64,000 nucleotides of DNA. Source: Desulforamulus aeronauticus DSM 10349 (lineage in GTDB: Bacteria > Bacillota > Desulfotomaculia > Desulfotomaculales > Desulfotomaculaceae). Of the stretch, positions 8,052-15,298 are shown piece after piece. The notes beneath the pieces were generated by a model. It was not told the origin of the DNA, did no database searches, and saw only the letters and a list, made by a program, of their open reading frames with translations. The DNA is taken from assembly GCF_900142375.1 (NCBI RefSeq), contig NZ_FRAR01000009.1, positions 62,001 through 126,000 of the forward strand, in the 5' to 3' direction. The position numbers and the translations under genes were made by a program. Each line of letters starts with the position of its first letter. Within the stretch, counting starts at the first letter, position 1.

Positions 8052-9066
8052 GCTGCTGCACCTCCTGCAAGGCATCACTCAGTTTGTTTACACAGTTAGC
8101 AAAGGAAATATATTCTGGGCAGACGTCGTCGCAGCGGCCACAGCCCACACACATTGGCAATCCAAAGCGCTTTTTAAAATCATAAACCTTATGCAGTACC
8201 TTAAAACGCATTCGCTGACCCTTGTCCTGACGAAAACTGTGCCCTCCGGCCATGTCCGTAAAACCATCAATTTGGCAACTGGACCAGACCCGACGTCTTT
8301 CACCACACTGGGGATTATCTTCATAGAATAAATCCTGCATGGTAAAGCAGCTACAGGTGGGACAAGAGGTGTTACAGCGTCCGCAGGCAATGCAGCGGGT
8401 TTTATATTCATCCCAGAGTTTATGGAAAGCGAGAGACGAAACGAGATTTTCCGATATTTCCGGGAGGGAAACCCGTTGGTTGTTTTGCTGCGCAAATTGG
8501 GGGCTAACCTGCAGCGGCTTTCCCAGGGAAGCGAAGAGGCCGGCAAAGTCTTCCTTTACGTCGCATAGATATGCCCCGTTGTCCGGACGGAGGGAGAAAG
8601 AATAATTCTCTGTTCGCTGAGTGCCCATGGATATACAAAAGCAATTATCAAAGCTGGTAGGGCAGTCTAACAGAACAAGCTTCAGTTTACTTCTTAGCTG
8701 TAAGTAATAAGAATCCGGATGAGGTCCGTTTTCCAGCATAATTTTATCCAAGCGGGTTACTGCATGGATATCGCAGGAGCGCATCAAGACGATAATGTCC
8801 TTAGGGTTCATTTGGGGTTCCCGGTATTCATCTTCGGTAAAATAAAATAGAGTTTGCGTAATGGGGTAAAAGACTTCTTTGGGGGAGAAATAGGATTTTT
8901 GCTGAAACACTACGTCTTCGATGCGATTAATTTCGCCATAGCCAATTAGATCCGTATTGGAGAAGCGCCCCTGACCGGGCAAAAGTACCGGTGCGTAGAT
9001 CTTGTAATCTTTCTTTAGCGCCAATAGAAGCTGGTTCATGTTATCACGTGAAAGCTGATAACCCAT
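8044..9066 (-). CDS. asrA: anaerobic sulfite reductase subunit A (two [4Fe-4S])
   Basis: A 340-residue electron-transfer subunit. Two C-terminal [4Fe-4S] motifs are visible (CIACGRCNTSCP near residue 225 and CVGCGRCDDVCP near 305), and a further cysteine group lies near residue 145 (DNCFC). The protein resembles the beta subunit of group 3 NiFe sulfhydrogenases. It is the first gene of asrABC, with GAGAGGG before ATG 9066. A TATATT -10 box and an upstream CRP/FNR-type palindrome suggest activation by a regulator of that family. Confidence 0.92.
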   Translation of the reverse strand: MGYQLSRDNMNQLLLALKKDYKIYAPVLLPGQGRFSNTDLIGYGEINRIEDVVFQQKSYFSPKEVFYPITQTLFYFTEDEYREPQMNPKDIIVLMRSCDIHAVTRLDKIMLENGPHPDSYYLQLRSKLKLVLLDCPTSFDNCFCISMGTQRTENYSFSLRPDNGAYLCDVKEDFAGLFASLGKPLQVSPQFAQQNNQRVSLPEISENLVSSLAFHKLWDEYKTRCIACGRCNTSCPTCSCFTMQDLFYEDNPQCGERRRVWSSCQIDGFTDMAGGHSFRQDKGQRMRFKVLHKVYDFKKRFGLPMCVGCGRCDDVCPEYISFANCVNKLSDALQEVQQHV

Positions 9067-9101
9067 CTATATCCCTCTCTTTCATGCGATTATTAACTAA
9101 A

Positions 9102-9143
9102 AATATAGCACAGGGAGGTGGGCCGGAGAGTGATTTATCTCAC
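9102..9143 (-). promoter_or_regulatory. asrABC promoter with CRP/FNR-type operator
   Basis: On the minus strand a palindrome GTGAGATAAATCAC (9143-9130) matches the CRP/FNR/HcpR layout GTGA-N6-TCAC. A TATATT -10 box lies at 9107-9102, which puts the start of transcription near 9095 and the palindrome centre (9136.5) about 41.5 bp upstream, the typical position for a class II activator. No good -35 box is seen, as expected for an activator-dependent promoter. The regulator gene is not in the window. Confidence 0.6.
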
Positions 9144-9171
9144 GACTAAGGTAGGCAGGAAGAAAAATGCA

Positions 9172-9213
9172 ATAAAAATGGGCTTGTCTGTACCAAGGGT
9201 AGAGACAAGCCCA
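9172..9213 (-). terminator. terminator of the universal stress protein gene
   Basis: On the minus strand a 10-bp stem (GGGCTTGTCT / AGACAAGCCC) is followed by ATTTTTATT, directly after the usp stop. Confidence 0.85.
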
Positions 9214-9217
9214 AATA

Positions 9218-9649
9218 CTATTTTACCAGTGTCACCGGGCAATGTGCTTGGTGCAGAACCCGATGACTCACACTTCCCATAACGAGACCCTGTAAATCTG
9301 TTAACCCCCGAGAGCCTAACACAATATGGGTAAAATCATTCAGTTTGGCAAACTCCGTTATTTTATCGCTGGGATGGCCGTTAATAAGTTGTTTCTTGAT
9401 AGTAACCCCGAACTTATCAAAAGCAACAGTTTGCTCATTAAGAACTTGCCATCCTTGTGCTATAACTTCCTTTTCAATCTCTGGAATTTCTGTGGAAGAA
9501 TTGGCCATCTTATGGATCTCTTTTTTGAAATTTACTACATGAACCACCGTGATATCTAGATCCTGCCATATCCCGGCAAGGTTGGCCAGATACTGAGCAG
9601 CTCGTGCAGCATTCTCCGATTCATCCACGGCAAGCAGGTATTTAAACAT
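9218..9649 (-). CDS. universal stress protein, UspA family
   Basis: A 143-residue single-domain Usp. It starts MFKYLLAVDESE, with the Asp that contacts nucleotide, and ends with the ATP-binding signature G-x2-G-x9-G-S (GSRGLTDLQGLVMGS), so it belongs to the ATP-binding type. Such proteins are cytoplasmic dimers induced by stress and starvation. The start is ATG 9649 with GGGAGGG upstream; the frame continues to 9739 but without support. Structured repeat copy 2 lies about 65 bp before the start in the same orientation, so it may sit in the 5' untranslated region or end upstream transcription. Confidence 0.9.
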   Translation of the reverse strand: MFKYLLAVDESENAARAAQYLANLAGIWQDLDITVVHVVNFKKEIHKMANSSTEIPEIEKEVIAQGWQVLNEQTVAFDKFGVTIKKQLINGHPSDKITEFAKLNDFTHIVLGSRGLTDLQGLVMGSVSHRVLHQAHCPVTLVK

Positions 9650-9715
9650 GTTTTTCCCTCCCAAGGTATTGGAAAACACTATACCATTATCTAACCTCAA
9701 AAGATGTGATTTATG

Positions 9716-9810
9716 CTTAGAAAAACTTGTCTCCGCCAAGTCTTTAGACGCCGGCGGAGGCTTAGTTTGCCCTTTGGCAAATCAGAAGTTTTTATACTTT
9801 CTGATTTGCC
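9716..9810 (-). repeat. structured intergenic repeat, copy 2 (short form)
   Basis: Read on the minus strand it begins directly after the T-run of the rarD terminator. Hairpin A (GGCAAATCAG ... CTGATTTGCC) differs from copy 1 at two stem positions, and both arms change together, so pairing is kept. Block B forms AAACTaagcCTCCGCC ... GGCGGAG with tail AGTTTTTC. The middle part of block C seen in copies 1 and 3 is missing. Confidence 0.8.
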
Positions 9811-9839
9811 AAAGAAAAACCAGGTTTTAGAACCTGGTT
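9811..9839 (-). terminator. rarD terminator
   Basis: On the minus strand a 9-bp stem (AACCAGGTT / AACCTGGTT) with a 4-nt loop is followed by TTTTTCTTT, immediately after the rarD stop and immediately before structured repeat copy 2. Confidence 0.85.
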
Positions 9840-9840
9840 G

Positions 9841-10803
9841 CTAAAAGTTTTTATGCGGTTCTTTGGTTTTCCAAAATGCTTTTTTAAACAGCAAAGCTTC
9901 CAATTGCAGTAAGGGTTTGGTCTTAGCCAGAGAGAAAAGAATCAAGGCAGACCAGATAAAGCTAAAGGAAACCAAATGTACAGAAGTAAAAGATTCTTTA
10001 TAAAGGGAAACACCTAAGATTAAAGCAATAGTTGGAGCAATATATTGCAGCAATCCCACAATGGTTAAGGGAAGCCGCTGGGCGCCGCTGGCAAACAAGA
10101 TCAGAGGAACTGCTGTTACAACACCGGCACCCATTAAAAGAAAAGGTATAGCAGACACAGAAAAATCAAAGAAACCACTCCCCTGATTATGCAACATACC
10201 AAGATAAAGTAAGGCAATGGGACAGACTAGGAGAGTTTCTGTAGTAATACCCGTAACGGATCCCAGCTTAACGGTTTTCTTAACCAGGCCGTATAGACCG
10301 AAACTAATCGCCAGGGATAAGGCTATCCAGGGGACTGTTCCGAAATGAAGGGTTATATTTAAAACACCGATTAGGGCTAGCAAAATGCCCATATATTGCC
10401 AAAAGGTTAACCTTTCTTTTAAAACTACAATTCCCAGTAAAACACTTACTAACGGGTTAATATAGTATCCGAGACTAGTTTCAATGATATGATTATTGTT
10501 AACTGCCCAAATATAAGTACACCAGTTAACACTTATTAAAATAGAAGCTAGTATCATGCTAACAAGCTTTTTCCAATCTTGGATAATTTCTTTTAGCTCA
10601 GTCAAATAGCTCTTAACCTTTCCCGTGACCAATAACAAAGCTATCATAAAGACAAAGGCCCACAAGATACGGTGAGCCAAAATCTCAAAGGCGGGTACTT
10701 TCTCAACTAGTTTCCAATAGGCGGGTAGCAATCCCCATAAGATGTAAGCAAAAGTGGCGGCAATGATACCCATACCTTGTTTGTTCGATGTATCTAGTTT
10801 CAT
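9841..10803 (-). CDS. rarD: EamA-family transporter RarD
   Basis: A 320-residue membrane protein with about ten hydrophobic segments arranged as two EamA repeats. Family features include the early GLLPAYWKL and AHRILWAF blocks, the central YINPLVSVLLG block in the first repeat, and LQYIAPTIALILG in the second. RarD proteins are drug/metabolite-superfamily exporters of the inner membrane; the substrate is not known for most members. GGAG lies 7 nt before ATG 10803. The gene is monocistronic, with a strong terminator right after the stop, and is divergent from the lipoprotein gene. Confidence 0.88.
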   Translation of the reverse strand: MKLDTSNKQGMGIIAATFAYILWGLLPAYWKLVEKVPAFEILAHRILWAFVFMIALLLVTGKVKSYLTELKEIIQDWKKLVSMILASILISVNWCTYIWAVNNNHIIETSLGYYINPLVSVLLGIVVLKERLTFWQYMGILLALIGVLNITLHFGTVPWIALSLAISFGLYGLVKKTVKLGSVTGITTETLLVCPIALLYLGMLHNQGSGFFDFSVSAIPFLLMGAGVVTAVPLILFASGAQRLPLTIVGLLQYIAPTIALILGVSLYKESFTSVHLVSFSFIWSALILFSLAKTKPLLQLEALLFKKAFWKTKEPHKNF

Positions 10804-10964
10804 TTTTTATCTCCACAATATATATTTATTCTACAAAACTAATTGTAGTGATAGTGAGTTTAAAATGCAACCTCAAATGCAAGACAATAAAATCCCCCGC
10901 AGGTGTGTGAAAAAATTTCCTCCACTTTGTGATATAATTAGAAAAAACAATAGGAGGATACCCC

Positions 10965-11366
10965 TTGAAAAGACTATTCATGCTTGCTCTACTTTTCTCC
11001 ATGTTTATTACAGGTTGTAGTTCTCAGGACGGCCCTGCAGCAGATAAAAAAGTTACCGAGCAAGAGGTGCGCCAGGCGGTGACCGAACTAGTAAACGCTA
11101 TCAATAGTGGCAATGTGGAAGTGGTTGAAAAATATGTGGGTAAGGCTGGTCCTGTTGCTAAACAATTAGTGGACAAGCTTAAAAATAACATTACGTTATC
11201 CAATGTAAGGGATATCTCTATTGAAGGCACCACAGCCCAGGCCACTGTTACCCTGGAAGTGATTCCCCTAGACATAAAAAAGGATGTTACTTTAACCTTC
11301 AACATTACGGATGTTTTGGTTCTTAATAATCCACTGGGACTGTTATCCATTTTACTTTCTAAATGA
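10965..11366 (+). CDS. small lipoprotein with a DUF4878-like fold (133 aa)
   Basis: The N-terminus is a lipoprotein signal peptide (MKRLFMLALLFSMFITGC) with the lipobox FITGC, so the mature protein is anchored outside the membrane through the Cys near residue 18. The remaining roughly 110 residues (EVRQAVTELVNAINSGNVEVVEKYV, then alternating strands) look like an NTF2-type cone as in DUF4878 lipoproteins; this is inference from pattern. The start is TTG 10965, seven nt after AGGAGG. A TATAAT box lies at 10933-10938. A terminator follows the stop. The function is unknown. Confidence 0.75.
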   Translation: MKRLFMLALLFSMFITGCSSQDGPAADKKVTEQEVRQAVTELVNAINSGNVEVVEKYVGKAGPVAKQLVDKLKNNITLSNVRDISIEGTTAQATVTLEVIPLDIKKDVTLTFNITDVLVLNNPLGLLSILLSK

Positions 11367-11377
11367 GGACTAGAGAT

Positions 11378-11406
11378 TAGCCTGGGCAACCAAGGCTTTT
11401 TCTTTT
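11378..11406 (+). terminator. terminator after the lipoprotein gene
   Basis: A short stem (AGCCTgGG / CCaAGGCT, one mismatch) with a 3-nt loop is followed by TTTTTCTTTT. Confidence 0.65.
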
Positions 11407-11533
11407 ATCAAAAAGTTTAGGAAACAATAAATTTGATAAAACCCCGTTTTTTTGTATGTTATATTATTGAATATATCTTTTCCATTCGAAAAATATGTAA
11501 AAATAGTTGTTTATTATAGAAGGGAATAAAAAG

Positions 11534-12202
11534 ATGAGCAGAAGGGTTTTCGGGACATTCCTGGTTATTATAATAGTCATGCTTGCCACAAGTTCAGTAA
11601 CCATCTCTAAATTATTTACTATGAATTCAAATGCTAGGGAAATTGCCCAAACATGGGTGCCCAGTATCCAACTAATGGGTTGGATGAATGGAGCGGTATC
11701 AGATGTCCCGAGACTCGTGCTGCAAATAACTCTAGAAACTGAGACAGAGGAAATGACTGAACTGGAGAAGGAGGAACTTAAGCCCTTATTAAAGCAAATT
11801 CAGGAAAAGCTTGTCATCTATGAAAAACAATATATTAGTAATAAGGAAGAAGCAATTTTATATGAGCACTTTAAAGAGAAATGGGTTCTTTATCTAAACC
11901 ATCTCCCGTCCATCGTTGCGGCGGGTAAAGAAAATAAATTTGATGTTGCTAACCGGATGATTAAAGAGACTTACCCAATTTGGCAGGACGCCAATAATAC
12001 CATTAACCAGATAATAGATATGAAAAACAAGGAGGCTCAAAGGGCTTCCCAAAGTTCTTTTACCTTATTTGAATCAAGTATTTTATTAATTCTTTTTCTA
12101 AATCTCATTGCCTTTATATTGATTGCCACAATTGTCCTTTGGATGTCATCTAAGGAATTCAAGGAATTAATCTACTTGCTTACAAGATCTCAAGAAAAAT
12201 AG
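11534..12202 (+). CDS. chemoreceptor-like four-helix-bundle sensor without signalling domain (222 aa)
   Basis: The layout is that of the sensory half of a methyl-accepting chemotaxis protein: TM helix at about residues 6-26, an extracellular helical region of about 150 residues with coiled-coil character (4HB_MCP-like), and a second TM helix at about 182-208. The protein ends 15 residues later (LLTRSQEK) with no HAMP domain, no methylated helices and no kinase or GGDEF module. No frame with a continuing signalling domain follows before 12478, so this is not a simple frameshift. GAAGGGA precedes ATG 11534. The partner and role are unknown. Confidence 0.75.
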   Translation: MSRRVFGTFLVIIIVMLATSSVTISKLFTMNSNAREIAQTWVPSIQLMGWMNGAVSDVPRLVLQITLETETEEMTELEKEELKPLLKQIQEKLVIYEKQYISNKEEAILYEHFKEKWVLYLNHLPSIVAAGKENKFDVANRMIKETYPIWQDANNTINQIIDMKNKEAQRASQSSFTLFESSILLILFLNLIAFILIATIVLWMSSKEFKELIYLLTRSQEK

Positions 12203-12290
12203 CGAACGATTGTTGTTTAACATGGTGTCAAAAATACAAGCAGTTTTCCACAAAGAAAGATTGTTTTGCACTTTTAACTGTAATGAAAAA

Positions 12291-12343
12291 CTAAGGCTTT
12301 TGCCGGTGTTTTGAAAACATGGCACTGGCCTTAGCTCTTTTAA
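12291..12343 (+). terminator. probable terminator hairpin with long arm
   Basis: CTAAGGC pairs with GCCTTAG around an inner imperfect hairpin and is followed by CTCTTTT. The tail is weak, so termination is only probable. Confidence 0.45.
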
Positions 12344-12384
12344 TAACACTGGATAGGAAAAAAGTCCCGAAACAAATCAACTTT

Positions 12385-12437
12385 AGTGGATAAAATTGTG
12401 TATAACCCTGTGGATAAGCTACAATATGTGTGGATAA
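12385..12437 (+). promoter_or_regulatory. cluster of four DnaA boxes
   Basis: Four 9-mers match the DnaA box (TGTGGATAA in this orientation): 12385-12393 AGTGGATAA, 12397-12405 TGTGTATAA, 12409-12417 and 12429-12437 both perfect. The first three starts are exactly 12 bp apart. A fifth, inverted near-match TTTTCCACA lies at 12244-12252. The cluster sits in the gap between the converging sensor and PilZ genes, where a promoter role is unlikely, which suggests a DnaA-titrating or DnaA-reactivating site. No dnaA or dnaN is in the window, so an origin is unlikely. Confidence 0.6.
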
Positions 12438-12478
12438 TTGCGGCTATAAGTGCTAATTTTCCATAAATTGTAAGAACA

Positions 12479-13084
12479 TTACTTATTAAGTCTGACTGAC
12501 AGGAGTGTTAAGGAGCCCTGCAAACGGGAACTCAGATTGATAAACTGAAAACCTGCAAAGGGGATATTATCGTAATGCTTCCGCCAGGCTAATTTTACAT
12601 CTAGCTCAAAGGGGAAATCGTCAATTTGCATCTGCGCCTTAATTGGTTGTTTAGAATGAAGTATTTCTTCCAGTTCGGGAACCAGATACACCATCATACC
12701 TCCGGCGGAGAAATTTACCAGGGCACTTTGTGCCTGTAAAGATCCAGACCAAAAGAGTACATTGGTAGAATGATGGGCGCGGAGAAACCTTCTTTCCTGG
12801 GAATCCAATAGAATTTCTGGCATATGTAGGCCGTAAAATTTATCGTTTTGTGTCCCTAGTATGTCTACCATTGTTTCTGCCTGATAGAATCCTTGAGGTA
12901 AAGAAATACCTACTTTAACCCGTTGGTCTTTTTGTAAGACCAACACTTGGTTGCCTTCTTTAGGCAGGTTAATCCAAAAGTAATCCGACTCCACTTCAGT
13001 TACCATGGCATTAAATGGTGGCTGAATATCGGCTTGGAGTATGATTTTTTGTTTGGGAGTGATTATCTCCTTTCCCTTTGCCAT
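12479..13084 (-). CDS. PilZ domain protein, YcgR-like cyclic di-GMP receptor
   Basis: A 201-residue protein with an N-terminal YcgR-like barrel (about residues 10-95) and a C-terminal PilZ domain. The two ligand motifs are present: R-x3-R in RRFLR near residue 102 and N-x-S-x2-G in NFSAGG near residue 127. Such proteins bind cyclic di-GMP and slow flagellar motors or change envelope functions. GGTGG precedes the ATG. It is divergent from the response regulator, with a long AT-rich inverted repeat between them. Other cyclic di-GMP proteins in the window are at 27327 (HD-GYP) and 40195 (GGDEF). Confidence 0.85.
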   Translation of the reverse strand: MAKGKEIITPKQKIILQADIQPPFNAMVTEVESDYFWINLPKEGNQVLVLQKDQRVKVGISLPQGFYQAETMVDILGTQNDKFYGLHMPEILLDSQERRFLRAHHSTNVLFWSGSLQAQSALVNFSAGGMMVYLVPELEEILHSKQPIKAQMQIDDFPFELDVKLAWRKHYDNIPFAGFQFINLSSRLQGSLTLLSVRLNK

Positions 13085-13120
13085 ACTTTTTTCACCACCC
13101 TCTACACTAATTTAAAAAAG

Positions 13121-13165
13121 TTTTAAAATGATTAGAGTAAATATATTTCTCTAATCATTTTAAAA
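13121..13165. repeat. 17-bp perfect inverted repeat in a divergent intergenic region
   Basis: TTTTAAAATGATTAGAG at 13121-13137 and its exact complement at 13149-13165 are separated by 11 nt. It lies between the divergent PilZ and response-regulator genes and could be an operator or a cruciform/hairpin in the leader of either gene. No T-run suited to termination is clearly placed. Confidence 0.7.
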
Positions 13166-13289
13166 ACCCTGTTGTTTAAAACATTTTTTAAAAGAAAAAA
13201 CCCTTAAATCGCAAGATTTAGCAGGAGTTTAGAGGGAAATGTCAAAATTACTTAGTTATCGCATGCAAAAAATTTTTTGGAGGGTAGTC

Positions 13290-13991
13290 ATGGTAAATGG
13301 AACAATTTTAATTGCAGATGATGATCGGCGTATTGTTAAAATCATCACCCATAGTTTAGAACAGGAAGGTTACAAAGTAATGGCTGCCCAAGATGGCGAG
13401 GAAGCTGTGAGATTGGCAACAACCTTGCACCCAGATCTAGTAATTATGGATATCATGATGCCTAAACTGGATGGTTTAGAGGCATCACAAAAGATAAAGG
13501 CCAAAGTTGATGTCCCTATTATTATCCTTTCAGCAAAGGACGATGTAGTGGATAAAATTGTCGGGTTTAAGATGGGTATTGACGATTATCAAACCAAGCC
13601 CTTTAGTCCAGCAGAGTTAGCCCTAAGGGTAAAGGCAGTGTTGCGGCGGAGTAAAGGTAGCCAAGAACAAAAGAGAAATAAAGAAATTTTAGAATACCCC
13701 CATGTGTACATTGAATACGCAACTCGCTTGGTTCGTATCTGGGGACAAGAAATCAGTCTTACCGCTAAAGAATTTGATATGCTTTGGCTCATGGCTTCTC
13801 ATCCTTCTCAAATTTTCTCCCGCTTACAGCTATTAGAAAAAATTTGGGAGAGCCATTATGAAGGTGATGAAGACACCGTTACAGTACATGTTAGAAGGTT
13901 ACGGCGGAAAATTGAACAAGATGCCGCCAATCCAGATCTTATAAAAACCGTTTGGGGTGTGGGTTATAAATTTGAGGCGCCCAAAGAGTAA
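13290..13991 (+). CDS. OmpR/PhoB-family response regulator (orphan)
   Basis: A 233-residue protein. The receiver domain (residues 1-120) has the acidic pair in ILIADDD, the phospho-acceptor Asp in LVIMDIMMP near residue 54, the switch Ser in IILSAKD and the conserved Lys in QTKPF. The C-terminal winged helix (about residues 130-230) contains SLTAKEFDMLWL and VTVHVRRLRRKIE, typical of OmpR-type DNA binding. The start is ATG 13290 with GGAGGG upstream; an earlier in-frame ATG at 13239 has no site. No histidine kinase is adjacent. The targets are unknown. Confidence 0.9.
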   Translation: MVNGTILIADDDRRIVKIITHSLEQEGYKVMAAQDGEEAVRLATTLHPDLVIMDIMMPKLDGLEASQKIKAKVDVPIIILSAKDDVVDKIVGFKMGIDDYQTKPFSPAELALRVKAVLRRSKGSQEQKRNKEILEYPHVYIEYATRLVRIWGQEISLTAKEFDMLWLMASHPSQIFSRLQLLEKIWESHYEGDEDTVTVHVRRLRRKIEQDAANPDLIKTVWGVGYKFEAPKE

Positions 13992-14060
13992 ACAAATAGG
14001 CTTTGGTCACAGCCAAGGGCAAAATTACAATATTAGTTTTTTATACTTTTTGAAGTGCAA

Positions 14061-14099
14061 AAAAGAGACTTCGCATTTTTAACGAAGTCTCTTTTTTTT
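14061..14099. terminator. bidirectional terminator between the response regulator and ylbF
   Basis: A 13-bp stem (AAAAGAGACTTCG / CGAAGTCTCTTTT) with a 9-nt loop is followed by TTTT, with A-rich sequence on the other side. Confidence 0.85.
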
Positions 14100-14114
14100 G
14101 ATTGTTAATCTACA

Positions 14115-14498
14115 TTACTCGGCATTTTCCCCTTCATCATCAGCAGGGAGTGTTTCCTCGGATGCACGAATGCCTGCCCGAATCTTAGTGCTAATTAGGG
14201 ACATAACTCCTTGAAATTTCCCGTGGGCTTCGAAAGAAGCCTTAACGACGGGATTTTCAATAGCTTTAGCTTCGGCTTCTTGCATATTTTTCTTATCTAC
14301 ATCGGATAAGGGAATACCGGCTAACTTTTTCTTTTGAATATCCATCTGCAGTTGTTGAAGTCCTTCTACCAGTTGGCGGGCATTTTCATCATGCAGAAGA
14401 GCAGCTTCAGCGTTTTTCATGTTTTGGTATTCTTCTGTTTCGGAGAGAATTTTACCCAGTTGAATACAGAGATCTAATGCTTCATCAATTTTTGCCAA
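14115..14498 (-). CDS. YlbF/YmcA family protein
   Basis: A 127-residue, mostly helical protein of the YlbF/YmcA family (DUF964). In Bacillus, YlbF, YmcA and YaaT form a complex with Fe-S clusters that affects competence, sporulation, biofilm formation and RNase Y-dependent RNA maturation. The helical segment TEEYQNMKNAEAALLHDENARQLVE and the following coiled-coil region fit the family; the C-terminal tail is acidic (PADDEGENAE). The start is TTG 14498 after AGGAGGTG. Which paralogue it is cannot be decided from this window. Confidence 0.8.
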   Translation of the reverse strand: MAKIDEALDLCIQLGKILSETEEYQNMKNAEAALLHDENARQLVEGLQQLQMDIQKKKLAGIPLSDVDKKNMQEAEAKAIENPVVKASFEAHGKFQGVMSLISTKIRAGIRASEETLPADDEGENAE

Positions 14499-14563
14499 CA
14501 GTTGTCACCTCCTATCCATATCTTCTCCAAAATATAACAAAATCCTTCAACTTAGAAAAACCC

Positions 14564-15298
14564 TTAAAATTGGAAAAGGGTGGCCTTTTCTATAAAGCCA
14601 TTTAACAGTTCCTTCTCTCTGGCATCGGTAAATTGCTTCATCACCTTAATTTTCCGTGACCTGGCACCGCTGCCTAACACGGTGTTACATAAGTGAACAG
14701 GATAGGGCAGCAGGGTACCCTCCTGATCCACCAGTTCTTGGGGGAAAAAACTATAATCCAGTGTACCGATTTGAGCAGCCAATCCGGCCATTGAGGATTT
14801 GTCTTGGTAGCCCTGCGGGGAAATCACCTTATCGCACCAGGCTAAATCATAATTTACAATTTCCTCGGGAATCGTAATGTCGTATTCTTCCTTGAATTTT
14901 TTGGCTAAGTGTTTTAGACCACGATCGCCAATCTCAAAATCTTCTTTGGATAATAATCCGTAAGCCCGACAGGAGAAGGGGCGTACTTGGTAAATTGAGC
15001 ATTTGTTGTCTTGTCCTAAGAAGGGACAGGTCTGTTCGGTATCCACCAGTTCCAGATAATAGTACTCAGTAGCCTTCTTTAGGAGTTCCTGCCAACTGTC
15101 TTTCATATTGTCACGAACGTATTTATACATATTTAAATACTCAATAAAGAAAGCCGGGGGACTGCCCCATTTGCAACATGTTGCACAACTGGCACAGGTG
15201 CTTTCGGGTAACATAGCGTAAGCCTTTTCAAGTTTGACAAAAAGCTCGTTCTGTTCAGCCCTTCCCAGAGCAGAATAAAGTTCGACCTGTTGCAACAT
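14564..15298 (-). CDS. YkgJ-type cysteine cluster protein
   Basis: A 244-residue protein with the cysteine pattern of the zinc/iron-chelating YkgJ (CxxxCxxCC) family: CASCATCCKWG near residue 35, CPFLGQDNKC near 92, and PFSCRAYG near 108. A further Cys in AWCDK and another in HLCNT may also bind metal. The family is thought to bind a metal or Fe-S cluster; the reaction is not established. AAGGAG lies upstream of ATG 15298. It precedes ylbF on the same strand with a 65-bp gap, and is divergent from the sulfate-reduction genes. Confidence 0.8.
   Translation of the reverse strand: MLQQVELYSALGRAEQNELFVKLEKAYAMLPESTCASCATCCKWGSPPAFFIEYLNMYKYVRDNMKDSWQELLKKATEYYYLELVDTEQTCPFLGQDNKCSIYQVRPFSCRAYGLLSKEDFEIGDRGLKHLAKKFKEEYDITIPEEIVNYDLAWCDKVISPQGYQDKSSMAGLAAQIGTLDYSFFPQELVDQEGTLLPYPVHLCNTVLGSGARSRKIKVMKQFTDAREKELLNGFIEKATLFQF

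Noticed and set aside
12385-12437. DnaA boxes read as the chromosomal origin
   Set aside because: No dnaA, dnaN, gyrB or rpmH nearby and no long AT-rich unwinding element next to the boxes; a titration or regulatory site fits better.
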